Below are positions 37,032 to 46,144 of a DNA stretch of 64,000 nucleotides, one piece after another. The position numbers and the translations under genes are program-made. How positions within the stretch are numbered: the stretch's first letter is position 1; each line of letters begins with the position of its first letter. Location: the NCBI RefSeq assembly GCF_000504285.1, contig NZ_KI632511.1:5019372-5083371 (forward strand). Reading direction: 5' to 3'. A model generated the notes under the pieces. It had not been told where the DNA came from. It made no database searches and saw only the letters and a program-made list of their open reading frames with translations. This DNA comes from Actinospica robiniae DSM 44927 (GTDB taxonomy: Bacteria > Actinomycetota > Actinomycetes > Streptomycetales > Catenulisporaceae).

Positions 37032-38039
37032 ATGAGCGGACAAGGCGTCGTGCGACAGCGCAAGGGCCCGGCGGCGGAGAAGCCGCGCGGCGCCGCGGCG
37101 GCGGAGAAGACGGCGGCTAAGGGCGTCAAGGCGGTGACCGCCGCGAAGACGCGCGGTGCCGGCCGGGCCGCGGGCGGCGGCGGAGGTGGCGGCGGCAAGA
37201 GCGAGCCGGGCGGCGGGCGCGGGGAGCCTGCCGTGACGAAGGTCCCGCTCGCGCTGCGGCTGACCGACCGGCAGTGCCGGATCATCGAGGTCATCCAGGA
37301 CTCGATCGACCGCCGCGGCTACCCGCCGTCGATGCGTGAGATCGGCGAGGCGGTCGGCCTGAACTCGACCTCCTCCGTGCGCCACCAGCTGGTGGTGCTG
37401 GAGAACAAGGGCTTCATCCGGCGCGACCCGAACCGCCCGCGTGCCTACATCGTGCGCGGCCCGAGCGACCCGACCCAGTCCTGGCGGGCCCGGATGGCGC
37501 AGACCGCGCCGCAGGGCGGCCAGCCGGCCGCCGCCGCGGGCGACCATCCGCAGGGCCGGATGCAGTCGGCCATCTCCACCCTCGGCAGCTCGATGGCCGC
37601 CGGCGCCCAGTCCGCCCTCGCCGCGCTCGGCGCCCTCGGCGGCTCCGTCGGCGCGATGGAGTTCGTCCCGCTCGTCGGCCGGATCGCGGCCGGCGGCCCG
37701 ATCCTGGCGGAGGAGTCGATCGAGGAGCTCATCCCGATGCCGCGGGCCATGGTCAGCGACGGCACGCTGTTCGCGCTCACCGTCGTCGGCGACTCGATGA
37801 TCGAGGCCGGGATCATGGACGGCGACACCGTGGTGGTGCGCCAGCAGCAGTCCGCCGAGTCGGGCCAGATCGTCGCCGCCATGATCGACGGCGAGGCCAC
37901 GGTCAAGCAGCTCAAGATCCAGCGCGACGAGGGCCGGTACGAGGTCTGGCTGATGCCGCGCAACCCGAGCTACGACCCGATCCCCGGGGACAACGCGGTG
38001 GTGCTCGGCCGCGTCGTGACGGTGATGCGGCGGCTGTAG
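37032..38039 (+). CDS. lexA: LexA SOS repressor, unusually long form
   Basis: This 335-residue protein has the LexA winged helix (about 72-140, [22 protein letters not shown]) and the S24 self-cleavage domain. The Ala219-Gly220 cleavage bond sits in [13 protein letters not shown], and the catalytic dyad is S254 ([10 protein letters not shown]) and K291 (EATVKQL). It is about 80-100 residues longer than most LexA proteins. It has a Lys/Ala/Gly-rich N-terminal extension of about 68 residues, including eight Gly in a row, and a linker of about 68 residues. ATG 37032 follows GGAGGAAGGGG. A later start would be needed to remove the extension, but the Shine-Dalgarno supports the long form. Confidence 0.96.
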   Translation: MSGQGVVRQRKGPAAEKPRGAAAAEKTAAKGVKAVTAAKTRGAGRAAGGGGGGGGKSEPGGGRGEPAVTKVPLALRLTDRQCRIIEVIQDSIDRRGYPPSMREIGEAVGLNSTSSVRHQLVVLENKGFIRRDPNRPRAYIVRGPSDPTQSWRARMAQTAPQGGQPAAAAGDHPQGRMQSAISTLGSSMAAGAQSALAALGALGGSVGAMEFVPLVGRIAAGGPILAEESIEELIPMPRAMVSDGTLFALTVVGDSMIEAGIMDGDTVVVRQQQSAESGQIVAAMIDGEATVKQLKIQRDEGRYEVWLMPRNPSYDPIPGDNAVVLGRVVTVMRRL

Positions 38040-38390
38040 CGCAGCCGCAGGGCGAGGACGCGGTCGGTGGCGCGCTCGGTGGGTTCGGCAGGCTCGACGG
38101 CTCCTGTGGTGGGTGAACCGGCGAGCGTGGCCTCGAGTGCTCGACTGCTCGAGTGAGTGTTGCTGTGGGCTGACGGTGGGCGGCGAGCGGTGGTGGTCGC
38201 CCACCCGGCGGCGTGCCGACGTGGCCTGATACGCAGGCACGACGCCGGATCGTTGAGAGCCAGCTCCGGCTGACGCCACGATAGGTCGCGCGTCATCGGG
38301 CTGAGCTCCCGAGCCGACGAGTCTCCAGACGTCATCCGCCATCAGGCCACGAACCGTCTGGCCCGCGCGCGGGCCCGGGGGGCTCAGGCG
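38040..38390. other. Intergenic region between lexA and the DUF2231 gene
   Basis: I see no convincing gene in these 351 bases between two convergent genes. GGCCCGCGCGCGGGCC (38360-38375) is fully self-complementary and lies just past the DUF2231 stop, so it may form a short terminator hairpin. Open frames here have poor coding character. Confidence 0.5.
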
Positions 38391-38918
38391 TCAGTCGCTG
38401 CTGAGGGCGGCGGCGCGGCGCCGTGCCAGGTCGCCGCCGATGGCGCCGCCTGTGGCGACGGCGGCCAGGCCGAGGAGGCCGAGCTTCTGGCCGAGCCGGT
38501 GGCGGCCGCCGCAGCGGGCGACGATCGAGCTGATGTACAGGACGAGGCCGACGGAGTTGGCGACGGCGTGGACCGCGCCGATGCGCTTCGTGTCGGGGTT
38601 GAACTCGGCCCAGTCGGCCAGGCCGGTCACCGCGGCGGGGACGGCGGCGATGACGCCGAGGACGGTCAGGTCGCGGGCCTCTTCCGGCCGACCGGCCAGG
38701 TCCATGATGCTCGCGGCCATCCAGGAGCCGACCGGCAGGTGCACGAGCGGCTGGTGCACGGGGTGGCCCAGCCAGCCGACACCGCTGAGCTTGTGCCGGA
38801 TGCCCTCGGGGATCTGGCCCGCGATCTGCTCGAGGGGCCCGACGACCTGGTCCAGCGAATCGGTCTGTCCGACGCTGTCGAGGGCGGTGGGCAACGCGGT
38901 TGAGCGAGCGTCTGTCAT
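38391..38918 (-). CDS. DUF2231-type four-helix membrane protein
   Basis: The 175-residue protein contains the stretch GHPVHQPLVHLPVGSWMAASIMDL followed by helices (about 95-110, 120-140 and 150-165), typical of the DUF2231 membrane family. The two His in the first helix are conserved and could bind a metal or heme, but the function is unknown. ATG 38918 (MTDARSTALPTALDSVGQ) is used. The open frame continues to 39581 inside dinG and is rejected. No operon partner. Confidence 0.82.
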   Translation of the reverse strand: MTDARSTALPTALDSVGQTDSLDQVVGPLEQIAGQIPEGIRHKLSGVGWLGHPVHQPLVHLPVGSWMAASIMDLAGRPEEARDLTVLGVIAAVPAAVTGLADWAEFNPDTKRIGAVHAVANSVGLVLYISSIVARCGGRHRLGQKLGLLGLAAVATGGAIGGDLARRRAAALSSD

Positions 38919-39112
38919 GGCGACGGGGTACCCGCGAAAAATCGGACAAATCGGCGCGTTAGCGCTATCGGGTGTTCCCGGGCGCATCGAGACCGAGTGG
39001 GCCACCCGGATAGCCGCCAAGCCGACGATAGGGACGACGACGGCGAGGACGGGGACGGGACGCCGCAGAGCCGTGAAACGCGGCCGCGCCTGCAGCCTGC
39101 GCTGGCTCCCGC

Positions 39113-41212
39113 CTACTCCTTCTCCTCTTCCTTCTTCTCGCGGTCCTTGGCCGCCTCGTCCAGCCTGCGGAGCGCGGCGTAGACCGTCTCGGAGTCGCTG
39201 GTCGGCCAGAAGTCGGGCAGGCCCGCGCGCAGGAAGCTGCCGTAGCGGGCGGTGGCGAGGCGGGAGTCGAGGACTGCGACGACTCCGCGGTCGGCGGAGG
39301 AGCGGATGAGGCGGCCGGCGCCTTGGGCGAGCAGGAGGGCGGCATGGGAGGCGGCGACGGCCATGAAGCCGTTGCCGCCGTTGCGGGCTACCGCTTCCTG
39401 GCGGGCGGTGGCCAGCGGGTCGTCGGGGCGGGGGAACGGGATGCGGTCGATGATGACCAGCTGGCACGAGCTGCCGGGGACGTTCACGCCCTGCCACAGC
39501 GACAGCGTGCCGAACAGGCAGGCCTTCGGGTCCTCGGCGAAGCGCTGGATCAGCTGCGGCAGCGAGTCCTCGCCTTGGCACAGGACGGGCAGTCCCAGAT
39601 AGTCGAGCCGTCCGCGCATCTCCCTGGCCGCGAGGTCGGCGGCGCGCATGGACGAGAACAGGCCCAGCGTCCGGCCGCCTGCGGCGGCGATGAGCTCCGC
39701 GATCTCCGAGAGCTGCTCCTCGCCGAGTTCACGGCCGGGCGCGGACAGGTGCTTGGCCGTGTAGAGGATCCCCTGCTTCGGGTAGTCGAACGGGGAGCCG
39801 ACGTCGAGGGCTTGCCAGGGGATGGGGTGGTCGGCGTCGGCGTCGGAGCCGGTGGCGGTGGTGTCGTCGTCAGCCCCGGCTGGGGCGGTGTCAGTGGCGG
39901 CCGCCGGGGCACGCTCGGGGCGCGCTTCGAGGCGGTCGGCGCGCTCGGCGGCGTACAGGCCGAGGGAACCGGCGACGTTGTCGAAGTCGCCGCCGATCTT
40001 CAGCGTGGCCGACGTCAGCACGGCCGGGGTGCGGGCGAACAGTCGATGCCGGAGCTGCTGCGCCACCGACAGGGGGGCGATGCGCAGGGCGGTGGAGCGC
40101 TCGCCGCGGTCGAGCCAGACCACGTCGTACTCAGAGCTCTGCAGCAGCCGGTCGGCGAGCTCGAAGATCTGCTCCACGCCCGCCTGGGCCTGCCTGCGCG
40201 CGCCCTCGTCGCCGCCGCCGGACTTGTCGCGGTTGCGGCCGAGGGCGCTGACAGCCTCGCGGGCCGCGTCGCGGAGCATGGTCAGGGCGTCGGCGAGGGG
40301 TTCGGGGAGCTGGGTGAACCGGCCGGCCTCGGCCTCGTCGAGCTCCACGGCGAACTCTGCGGCGGCGAGGTCGAGACGCTGCGAGACGGCTTCGTCCAGC
40401 TGGCGGTGGCAGCGGCGGGCGGCGCGCTCGGCCAGGCCCGCCGTCAGCTCGCCGGAGTCGGCGCCGGTGGCGCGGGAGACGAGCTCGTGGGCCTCGTCGA
40501 TGATGACGGCGTCGTGCTCCGGCAGGACCTTGATCTCGCCGTCGAAAGTGTCGATCGCCAGCAGCGCGTGGTTGGTCACGACGAGGTCCGCGGCGCGGGC
40601 TCGCTCGCGGGCGGCTTCGGCGAAGCAGCTGGTGCCGAACGGGCACTTGCCGGCGCCGAGACACTCGCGGGAGCTGACCGAGACCGCGGTCCACACCCGG
40701 TCGGGGACGCCGGGGGCCAGGTCGTCGCGGTCGCCGGTGTCCGTCTCCTCGGCCCAGTCGCGCACCCGCAGCACGTGCCGGCCGAGGTCGGACAGGGCCT
40801 TCGGGTCGAACAGGCCGTCCTGCTCCTCCTCGTCCCCGGCCGAGTTGATCTTGTTCAGGCAGACGTAGTTGTTCCGGCCCTTGAGCAGGGCGAACTCGGG
40901 CGCGCGGCCGAGCAGCGGAGCGAGCGCGCCGCTGATCAGGGGCAGGTCGTGGGCCACCAGCTGGCGCTGCAGGGCCAGGGTGGCGGTGGCCACGACGACG
41001 CGGCGCTCCTTGCGGGCCAGGGTGTGCGCGATCGCCGGGACCAGGTAGGCCAGCGACTTGCCGGTGCCGGTACCGGCCTCCACCAGCAGCGGGTCACCCT
41101 GCGCCATCGACTCGGCGACGGCCTTGGCCATCTGCTGCTGGCCCGGTCTGGGCGTGCCGCCGACCGCCGCCACCGCCGCGTCGAGCAGTTCGTCCAGAGC
41201 AGGCTTTCCCAT
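39113..41212 (-). CDS. dinG: DinG/XPD-family iron-sulfur DNA helicase
   Basis: The 699-residue helicase unwinds DNA 5' to 3' and is often damage-inducible. Walker A AGTGTGKS is at 46-53, the DEAH box at 239-242 and motif VI QGAGRLIRSSADRG near the C-terminus. Four cysteines placed for a [4Fe-4S] cluster are present (C118, C184, C190 and C196). ATG 41212 (MGKPALDELLDAAV) is chosen; a TTG three codons upstream is the alternative. The charged C-terminal tail is KDREKKEEEKE. It lies near lexA, as in other actinomycetes, but I saw no clear LexA box in front. Confidence 0.93.
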   Translation of the reverse strand: MGKPALDELLDAAVAAVGGTPRPGQQQMAKAVAESMAQGDPLLVEAGTGTGKSLAYLVPAIAHTLARKERRVVVATATLALQRQLVAHDLPLISGALAPLLGRAPEFALLKGRNNYVCLNKINSAGDEEEQDGLFDPKALSDLGRHVLRVRDWAEETDTGDRDDLAPGVPDRVWTAVSVSSRECLGAGKCPFGTSCFAEAARERARAADLVVTNHALLAIDTFDGEIKVLPEHDAVIIDEAHELVSRATGADSGELTAGLAERAARRCHRQLDEAVSQRLDLAAAEFAVELDEAEAGRFTQLPEPLADALTMLRDAAREAVSALGRNRDKSGGGDEGARRQAQAGVEQIFELADRLLQSSEYDVVWLDRGERSTALRIAPLSVAQQLRHRLFARTPAVLTSATLKIGGDFDNVAGSLGLYAAERADRLEARPERAPAAATDTAPAGADDDTTATGSDADADHPIPWQALDVGSPFDYPKQGILYTAKHLSAPGRELGEEQLSEIAELIAAAGGRTLGLFSSMRAADLAAREMRGRLDYLGLPVLCQGEDSLPQLIQRFAEDPKACLFGTLSLWQGVNVPGSSCQLVIIDRIPFPRPDDPLATARQEAVARNGGNGFMAVAASHAALLLAQGAGRLIRSSADRGVVAVLDSRLATARYGSFLRAGLPDFWPTSDSETVYAALRRLDEAAKDREKKEEEKE

Positions 41213-41319
41213 GGCGGACAAGCCTACGGGGTGGTTCCGACACCGTGTACCGGCCTCGTCACCTCAGCCGCCGCACCGGCCGCACCCACCCCGCCGACCT
41301 CTCCAGCCGGCCGCCCTCG

Positions 41320-42558
41320 TCAGGTGGTCCCGCCGGCGATGCAGCCGGGGCCGGTGGAAGTCGGGCTCGGCTCCGCGGACTCCTGGGTGAGCAGGTTGCC
41401 GGTGGCGTACGGATCCAGCGAGCCGGTCTCGTTCGGGAGCGCGCCGTTGTCGGTGAACTGGGGGTTGACGTAGCCGTCGTACTGGAAGCACTGGTCGTTG
41501 GCGAACTGGTCGTGGTAGTTGTCGATCCAGGCCTTGTCCGGGTTCACCTCGTAGCCGGCGTTCGGGTTCACGACCTCGATCTCGACGGTCCGGTGCACCA
41601 CGACGCGCTGATGGTCCGAGGTGTCGCCGGAGACCGGGGCGACCGCGTAGACGAACGAGTAGTTCGCGGTCAGCTCGACGGCGTCCTTGTGCGAGCCGGC
41701 GGCTTCCGACATCGAGCCGGACACCTTCACGGTATGCCCGAGCAGGGTGGTCGTCTTGGGGTTGAAGCGGGTCAGCAGGTCGGTCGGGTCGTTCTGGTAG
41801 CTCGGGTGGGCGAGGTCCTTCGTGAGTTGCTTGGCCATTCCGCTGGCCGGGTCGAGCAGCTTCGTATAGTCCGCGGTGGATCCGCCGTCGAGGATCGTGG
41901 CGTCGAGGTTGCCGGCGGCCATCACCTTGTACAGGAGCTGGTAGCCGGCGGCCACGTCGCTCTTGCTCACGCCGTTGAGCGCCTTCGCCGTCGGGACGAC
42001 GAATCCGGCCTCGTTGTTCTTCCAGTCGATCGCCGGGGAGCCGGCGAAGTACGCGTCGTCCGGGTCGGCGTAACTGGGCGACGGGCTCGGCGAGGGGCCG
42101 GTGTCGGCCCACGGCGCGGCGGTGCCGGCCGGGGACATGTTCAGCGGTGGCACGGTGCCGTGGCTGTCTTTGCCGGTCGCGTAGAAGCCGGCGCCGAGCA
42201 GGCCGACGACCACGACGAGGGCGATCGGCTTGCCTATTCGCCTGCGCCGACGAGACTTGGTCTGCACGCTCTTGTAGCTCTCGCCCCAGGATTCCCCCCG
42301 CGCCGAGCCGGCCTTGCTCGACGGCGTCAGCGTGGACGGGCCGTCAGCGCGCCAGGCCACCGGCTTCGGCGGGTTGACCGACCATTCGGCCCGCAACTGC
42401 CGGGTGCGGGCCGACTCCTCCTTGGCCGCTTTGCCGCTTACGGCCGAGCCGTCGATCTCAGCCACCATCCGCGCGAAACGCTCGTCCACGGACAGGCCCG
42501 CGTCCTCGGGGCCGGGGCCCTCGGACTCCGCCCCGGGCGGGTCTTTGCGATCTGACAT
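41320..42558 (-). CDS. Membrane-anchored extracytoplasmic protein, unknown function
   Basis: I do not recognise this 412-residue protein. Residues 1-108 are charged and cytoplasmic and end in KSRRRRR. A single helix spans 109-128 (PIALVVVVGLLGAGFYA). The remaining 280 residues are outside, beginning with a Ser/Pro linker. The outer domain has many Asp, Asn and Tyr residues, two late cysteines (DQCFQYDGY and GPGCIAGG) and alternating beta-like patterns (ELTANYSFVYAVAPV, HRTVEIEVVNP). It starts 42 bases after the last siderophore gene in the same direction, so it may be read from the operon. Being a siderophore receptor is only a guess. Confidence 0.75.
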   Translation of the reverse strand: MSDRKDPPGAESEGPGPEDAGLSVDERFARMVAEIDGSAVSGKAAKEESARTRQLRAEWSVNPPKPVAWRADGPSTLTPSSKAGSARGESWGESYKSVQTKSRRRRRIGKPIALVVVVGLLGAGFYATGKDSHGTVPPLNMSPAGTAAPWADTGPSPSPSPSYADPDDAYFAGSPAIDWKNNEAGFVVPTAKALNGVSKSDVAAGYQLLYKVMAAGNLDATILDGGSTADYTKLLDPASGMAKQLTKDLAHPSYQNDPTDLLTRFNPKTTTLLGHTVKVSGSMSEAAGSHKDAVELTANYSFVYAVAPVSGDTSDHQRVVVHRTVEIEVVNPNAGYEVNPDKAWIDNYHDQFANDQCFQYDGYVNPQFTDNGALPNETGSLDPYATGNLLTQESAEPSPTSTGPGCIAGGTT

Positions 42559-42600
42559 CTATTCAATTCTCAATTCGCTGGCTGCCGCGGGCGAAGCGAC

Positions 42601-44673
42601 CTAGCCCGCTAACGGATTCAGGACGCTACCATACGGCTCCACGTGCGGCCGTGTGGAGCGATCCCGATATCCATCGAGCAACAATCGATTGCGATTCAGG
42701 CACAGTCGGTCGATCTCCGGGGTGGCGAGATCGAACAGCGCGTAACGCTCGGCGCGCTCGGGGAACCGGGCCCGGTACGCGGCCATCTCGACCCGCACGG
42801 CGGCCCAGAAGCGGTCCGAGGGGACGCCGAGGTGCTGCTCGAGCAGGTCCGCGAGGTAGCGGAAATGGCCCACGAACAAGGCCCCGTGCAGGAACTGGCA
42901 CAGGTACGCGGGCTGCTCGCGCAGCAGCACGGCGGCCGCGTCCTCCGGCAGGGAGGCGAGTTCGGGCAGGTCGACGGCGGCGATGTTGACGTCGTCGACG
43001 AAGTCCTTGATGGCCAGGCGGGTCGGGCATTCGTCCTGGTCGAACACGACGACCGCGTTCTCCCCGTGTGGAGAGAACGCCGTGCCGTACGCGTAGAGGA
43101 AGTGCAACAGCGGCGGAAGGATCGCGTGCAGCAGCAGCGCAAGCCATTCCGGCGCGGACTTGCCCGAGCGCCCGATCAGTTCCGTCACCAGCGGGCGGCC
43201 GTCCGCACCGATCGAGAGCAGCGATGCCAGGGTCCTGGCCCGCTCCCCCGGCTCGAGCGCCGGCGGCAGCGGCTCGCGCCAGATCGCGCCGAGCAGCTCG
43301 TGGTACTGATACGGGATGTTCGGCATCCGGTCGAGCACGCCGTGCCGCACCGTCACCGACGCGGTCTCGCCGAGCAGGATCACCCGGCAGTCCGCGGACA
43401 GGAACGCGTCCGCCGCGGCCAGGCCCTTGAGCCAGGCGGTCACGGCGGGGGCGGCCAGGGTCCGCTCGGTGGGCAGGCCGCGCCAGACCATCGTGTTGAG
43501 GATCGAGAGCGGCAGCTTCACGTGCCGGCGGCCGGGCCGGCTGATGTTGCTGAAGGTGCGGATCGACTGCTGCGGCAGGTAGACGTCGTCGCCCTCGCCG
43601 AGGAACACCATCCGGGCGTCGGACAGCTCGGCGCCGAAGAGCGTCTGGACCATCTCATCCCACTGCCACGGGTGCACCGGCAGCCACCAGTACCGGGCCG
43701 GGTTGCAGCCGCGCCGGATCAGCTCGGCGCCGAAGCGCACCCGCTCGGCCGGCGAGAGCTCCTCGGTGTAGAGGCGGCGGGCGGTCAGGCCCGGCACGGC
43801 GCGGTAGTCGGCCACGTCGTCGCGCACGGCGATCCACATCAGCCGGCCCGGCACCCGCGACTCGGGCGCGTAGAGCTCGGTGTCGGAGACGGAGAAGCCG
43901 AGCCGGCCCTTGTTGAACGCGATCCACGGGTGGCCGGTCTGGCAGCCTTCGAGCTCGGCGTAGCCGAAGTCGGCGAGCTCCTTGGCCGAGTGGCGGGCCC
44001 GCTCGGCGATGCGCACGTCCGCGGCGAGGGTGGCGGCGAACTCGCGCACGAGGTGGCCGGCCGTGTCGCCGGCCAGGCCCAGGGTGCCCTGGGCGTCGGC
44101 GAGGAACTCGAGCGGGTCGGCGGCCGGATGCCCCTCCCGGCGCAGCGATCCGGGCTCGACGAACCAGCACCCGTATGCGCCGCGGCGGGCGCGGAAGGCG
44201 TACTCGGTGCGGATGGGCGAGGCGGCCGGGCCGGCCGCCTCGTCGACCGCGGCGTGCACGGTGAGCCGGTACCAGCCGTTCTCGCCGGGGACCGCCTCCG
44301 GCGAGATCAGCTCCTCGTAGGCGAACTCGCCGAGGGTCTTGGCCAGCAGGTCCCGGCCGGCCGCGCGGCGCAGCAGGGCCGGGTCGGTCTCAACCGCGAT
44401 CCGGGGACGCGGGGGCGGCGTCATCGACTCCGGCCGGCGCTGCGCCGGAGTCGGCGAGATCGGCGGGATCGGCGGGGCCGAGCGGGGCGCCGGGGTCGCC
44501 GGCGCCGGGCTCGAGGCCGTCGGCTCCGCGGGCCCCGGGCTCGCCGGCGCCGCCGTCGGTCCCGTCGCCTGCCGCTCGCTGCCGTCCTCGGCGCAGGGCC
44601 GCGGGACGCAGGGCTCCGGCGACGTCGACGGCGCCGCTGAGGGGGTGGGCTGTGCTGCGGGTACGTCGCTCAC
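42601..44673 (-). CDS. rhbF: NRPS-independent siderophore synthetase (IucA/IucC family), last gene of the operon
   Basis: The enzyme joins citrate (or a citryl intermediate) to the hydroxylated diamine using ATP. The IucA/IucC domain starts around residue 95 (LLAKTLGEFAYEEL). Landmarks are GHPWIAFNKGRLGFS, the WWLPVHPWQWDEM segment, RTFSNISRPGRRHVKLPLSILNT and FSPHGENAVVVFDQDE. GTG 44673 has GGAGGA about 7 bases upstream. This gives an 83-residue Pro/Ala/Ser-rich leader not seen in family members; a short form would begin at ATG 44424. The start lies 284 bases inside the monooxygenase gene in another frame. Position fits RhbF of rhizobactin 1021 synthesis. Confidence 0.9.
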   Translation of the reverse strand: MSDVPAAQPTPSAAPSTSPEPCVPRPCAEDGSERQATGPTAAPASPGPAEPTASSPAPATPAPRSAPPIPPISPTPAQRRPESMTPPPRPRIAVETDPALLRRAAGRDLLAKTLGEFAYEELISPEAVPGENGWYRLTVHAAVDEAAGPAASPIRTEYAFRARRGAYGCWFVEPGSLRREGHPAADPLEFLADAQGTLGLAGDTAGHLVREFAATLAADVRIAERARHSAKELADFGYAELEGCQTGHPWIAFNKGRLGFSVSDTELYAPESRVPGRLMWIAVRDDVADYRAVPGLTARRLYTEELSPAERVRFGAELIRRGCNPARYWWLPVHPWQWDEMVQTLFGAELSDARMVFLGEGDDVYLPQQSIRTFSNISRPGRRHVKLPLSILNTMVWRGLPTERTLAAPAVTAWLKGLAAADAFLSADCRVILLGETASVTVRHGVLDRMPNIPYQYHELLGAIWREPLPPALEPGERARTLASLLSIGADGRPLVTELIGRSGKSAPEWLALLLHAILPPLLHFLYAYGTAFSPHGENAVVVFDQDECPTRLAIKDFVDDVNIAAVDLPELASLPEDAAAVLLREQPAYLCQFLHGALFVGHFRYLADLLEQHLGVPSDRFWAAVRVEMAAYRARFPERAERYALFDLATPEIDRLCLNRNRLLLDGYRDRSTRPHVEPYGSVLNPLAG

Positions 44674-46144
44674 GGCGGTCCTCCGGCTGGCTGGGGATCT
44701 GCGGTTGGGACGGCTGCGGGGCGGCCGGCCGGTCCGCGGCGGGGCGTTGGGCGTGCCGGGGCCGGCCGGGCGCGGCCGGGGTGGGCCGGATCCCCGGGTC
44801 GGCGGCCGCGGCCGCGGCGGGGGTGAAACTGGTGTGCGCGGTGCGGCGGGGCAGCCGGTAGACCTCGCGGCCGGCCACCGCGTTGAGGATCACGGCGGCC
44901 CGGAACGCGCCGAGGCCGAGGTCGGGGGTGCCCACGCCGTGCGTGTGCAGCTCGGCGTTCTGGACGTAGAGCCCTGCGTCGGTGCCGGTCAGCGCGACCC
45001 GGTGGTCCCGGCCGATCACCGGACGGCCGCGGGAATCGCGCAGCACGAGGGCTTCCATCGGGGCGAGCAGGGTCGGCTGCCGCGGGGCGTAGCCGGTGGC
45101 CAGCACGAGCCGCTCGGTGGTGACGGTGCAGGAGCCGCGGCTGCGGGTGTGGACGAGGTCGATCTCGAGGCCCGCCGGGTCGTCTTCGCCCTCGTGCACC
45201 CGCCCGCCGACCGCCTCCACGCCCGGCAGCAGCGTCACGCCGGTGGCGTCGAGGCCGTGCGGGTGGGTGCGCCGGTCGAGCTCGGCGCGGATCTCGGCGA
45301 GCGTCTCGGCCGAGACGGCCTTGTAGAGCCGGCCCTGGCCGGCCAGCAGCTGGTCCCGGGTCGGCTCGGCGAGGGCGTGGAAGTAGTCGGTGTGCTCCGG
45401 GGTGAAGTGTTCGAGGCCGATCTTCGAGTACTCCATCGGCTCGAAGGCGCCCGAGCGGGTCAGCCAGCGCAGCCGGCGGCCCGGCCGGTGCCAGTCGCGC
45501 AGCAGGTCCAGCACGATCTCGGCGCCGGACTGGCCGGAGCCGAGCACGGTCACGTCGTCGGCGGCGCGGATCCAGTCGGCCCGGTGCAGGTAGTGCGCGC
45601 TGTGCGCGATCAGCGCGCCGCCGTCTGCGCACAGCTCGCGCAGCGCGGCCGGGACCACGGGCTCGGTGCCCAGGCCCAGCACCACGTTCGCGGCCAGCAC
45701 CGTGCGCGGCGTGCCGTCCGCGGCGTCGAAGCAGACCACGAATCCGTCCCGGCCGTCGGCCAGCCGGGCCTGGCGGACCGCGGTGACCCGGCAGCCGAAG
45801 CGGCAGGAGCCGAGGCCGGCCGCGACGTCGCGGCAGTAGGCCTCGTACTCGATCCGGGGCACGTGCCAGGACTCGCCGAAGTAGAACCCGAAGAGCCGCT
45901 CGTGCTCGCGCAGCCAGGCCAGGTAGCCGTGCCGGCTGGTCGGGTCGACCAGGCTGACCAGGTCGGCGAGGAAGGGCACCTGCAGGGTGGCGCCGTCCAC
46001 CATCATCCCGGGGTGCCAGCTGAAACCGGGATTCTCGTCCAGGAACAGGCAGCCGAGGCCGGGCACCGGCTCGGCGAGGGCGGCGAGGGAGAGGTTGAAC
46101 GGTCCGAGGCCGACCCCGACGAGGTCGTAGAGTTCGGCGCTCAA
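44390..46144 (-). CDS. rhbE: N-hydroxylating monooxygenase (IucD/SidA/RhbE type)
   Basis: The enzyme N-hydroxylates the diamine with FAD, NADPH and oxygen. The FAD motif GVGLGPFNLS starts at residue 10, the NADPH motif VLGSGQSGAE lies near 205, and ATGYAPRQP near 365. The catalytic core ends at about residue 435. A further 150 residues of Pro/Ala/Arg then Gly/Ala/Asp-rich sequence run to the stop at 44390, about a third longer than IucD. The start is TTG 46144, overlapping the acetyltransferase stop, with GGGAGG upstream; no other start precedes the FAD motif. The tail overlaps the next gene by 284 bases. Confidence 0.92.
   Translation of the reverse strand: MSAELYDLVGVGLGPFNLSLAALAEPVPGLGCLFLDENPGFSWHPGMMVDGATLQVPFLADLVSLVDPTSRHGYLAWLREHERLFGFYFGESWHVPRIEYEAYCRDVAAGLGSCRFGCRVTAVRQARLADGRDGFVVCFDAADGTPRTVLAANVVLGLGTEPVVPAALRELCADGGALIAHSAHYLHRADWIRAADDVTVLGSGQSGAEIVLDLLRDWHRPGRRLRWLTRSGAFEPMEYSKIGLEHFTPEHTDYFHALAEPTRDQLLAGQGRLYKAVSAETLAEIRAELDRRTHPHGLDATGVTLLPGVEAVGGRVHEGEDDPAGLEIDLVHTRSRGSCTVTTERLVLATGYAPRQPTLLAPMEALVLRDSRGRPVIGRDHRVALTGTDAGLYVQNAELHTHGVGTPDLGLGAFRAAVILNAVAGREVYRLPRRTAHTSFTPAAAAAADPGIRPTPAAPGRPRHAQRPAADRPAAPQPSQPQIPSQPEDRRERRTRSTAHPLSGAVDVAGALRPAALRRGRQRAAGDGTDGGAGEPGARGADGLEPGAGDPGAPLGPADPADLADSGAAPAGVDDAAPASPDRG

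Noticed and set aside
41213-41319. LexA box before dinG
   Set aside because: Searched for the CGAAC-N4-GTTYG pattern and found nothing closer than a few matching bases.
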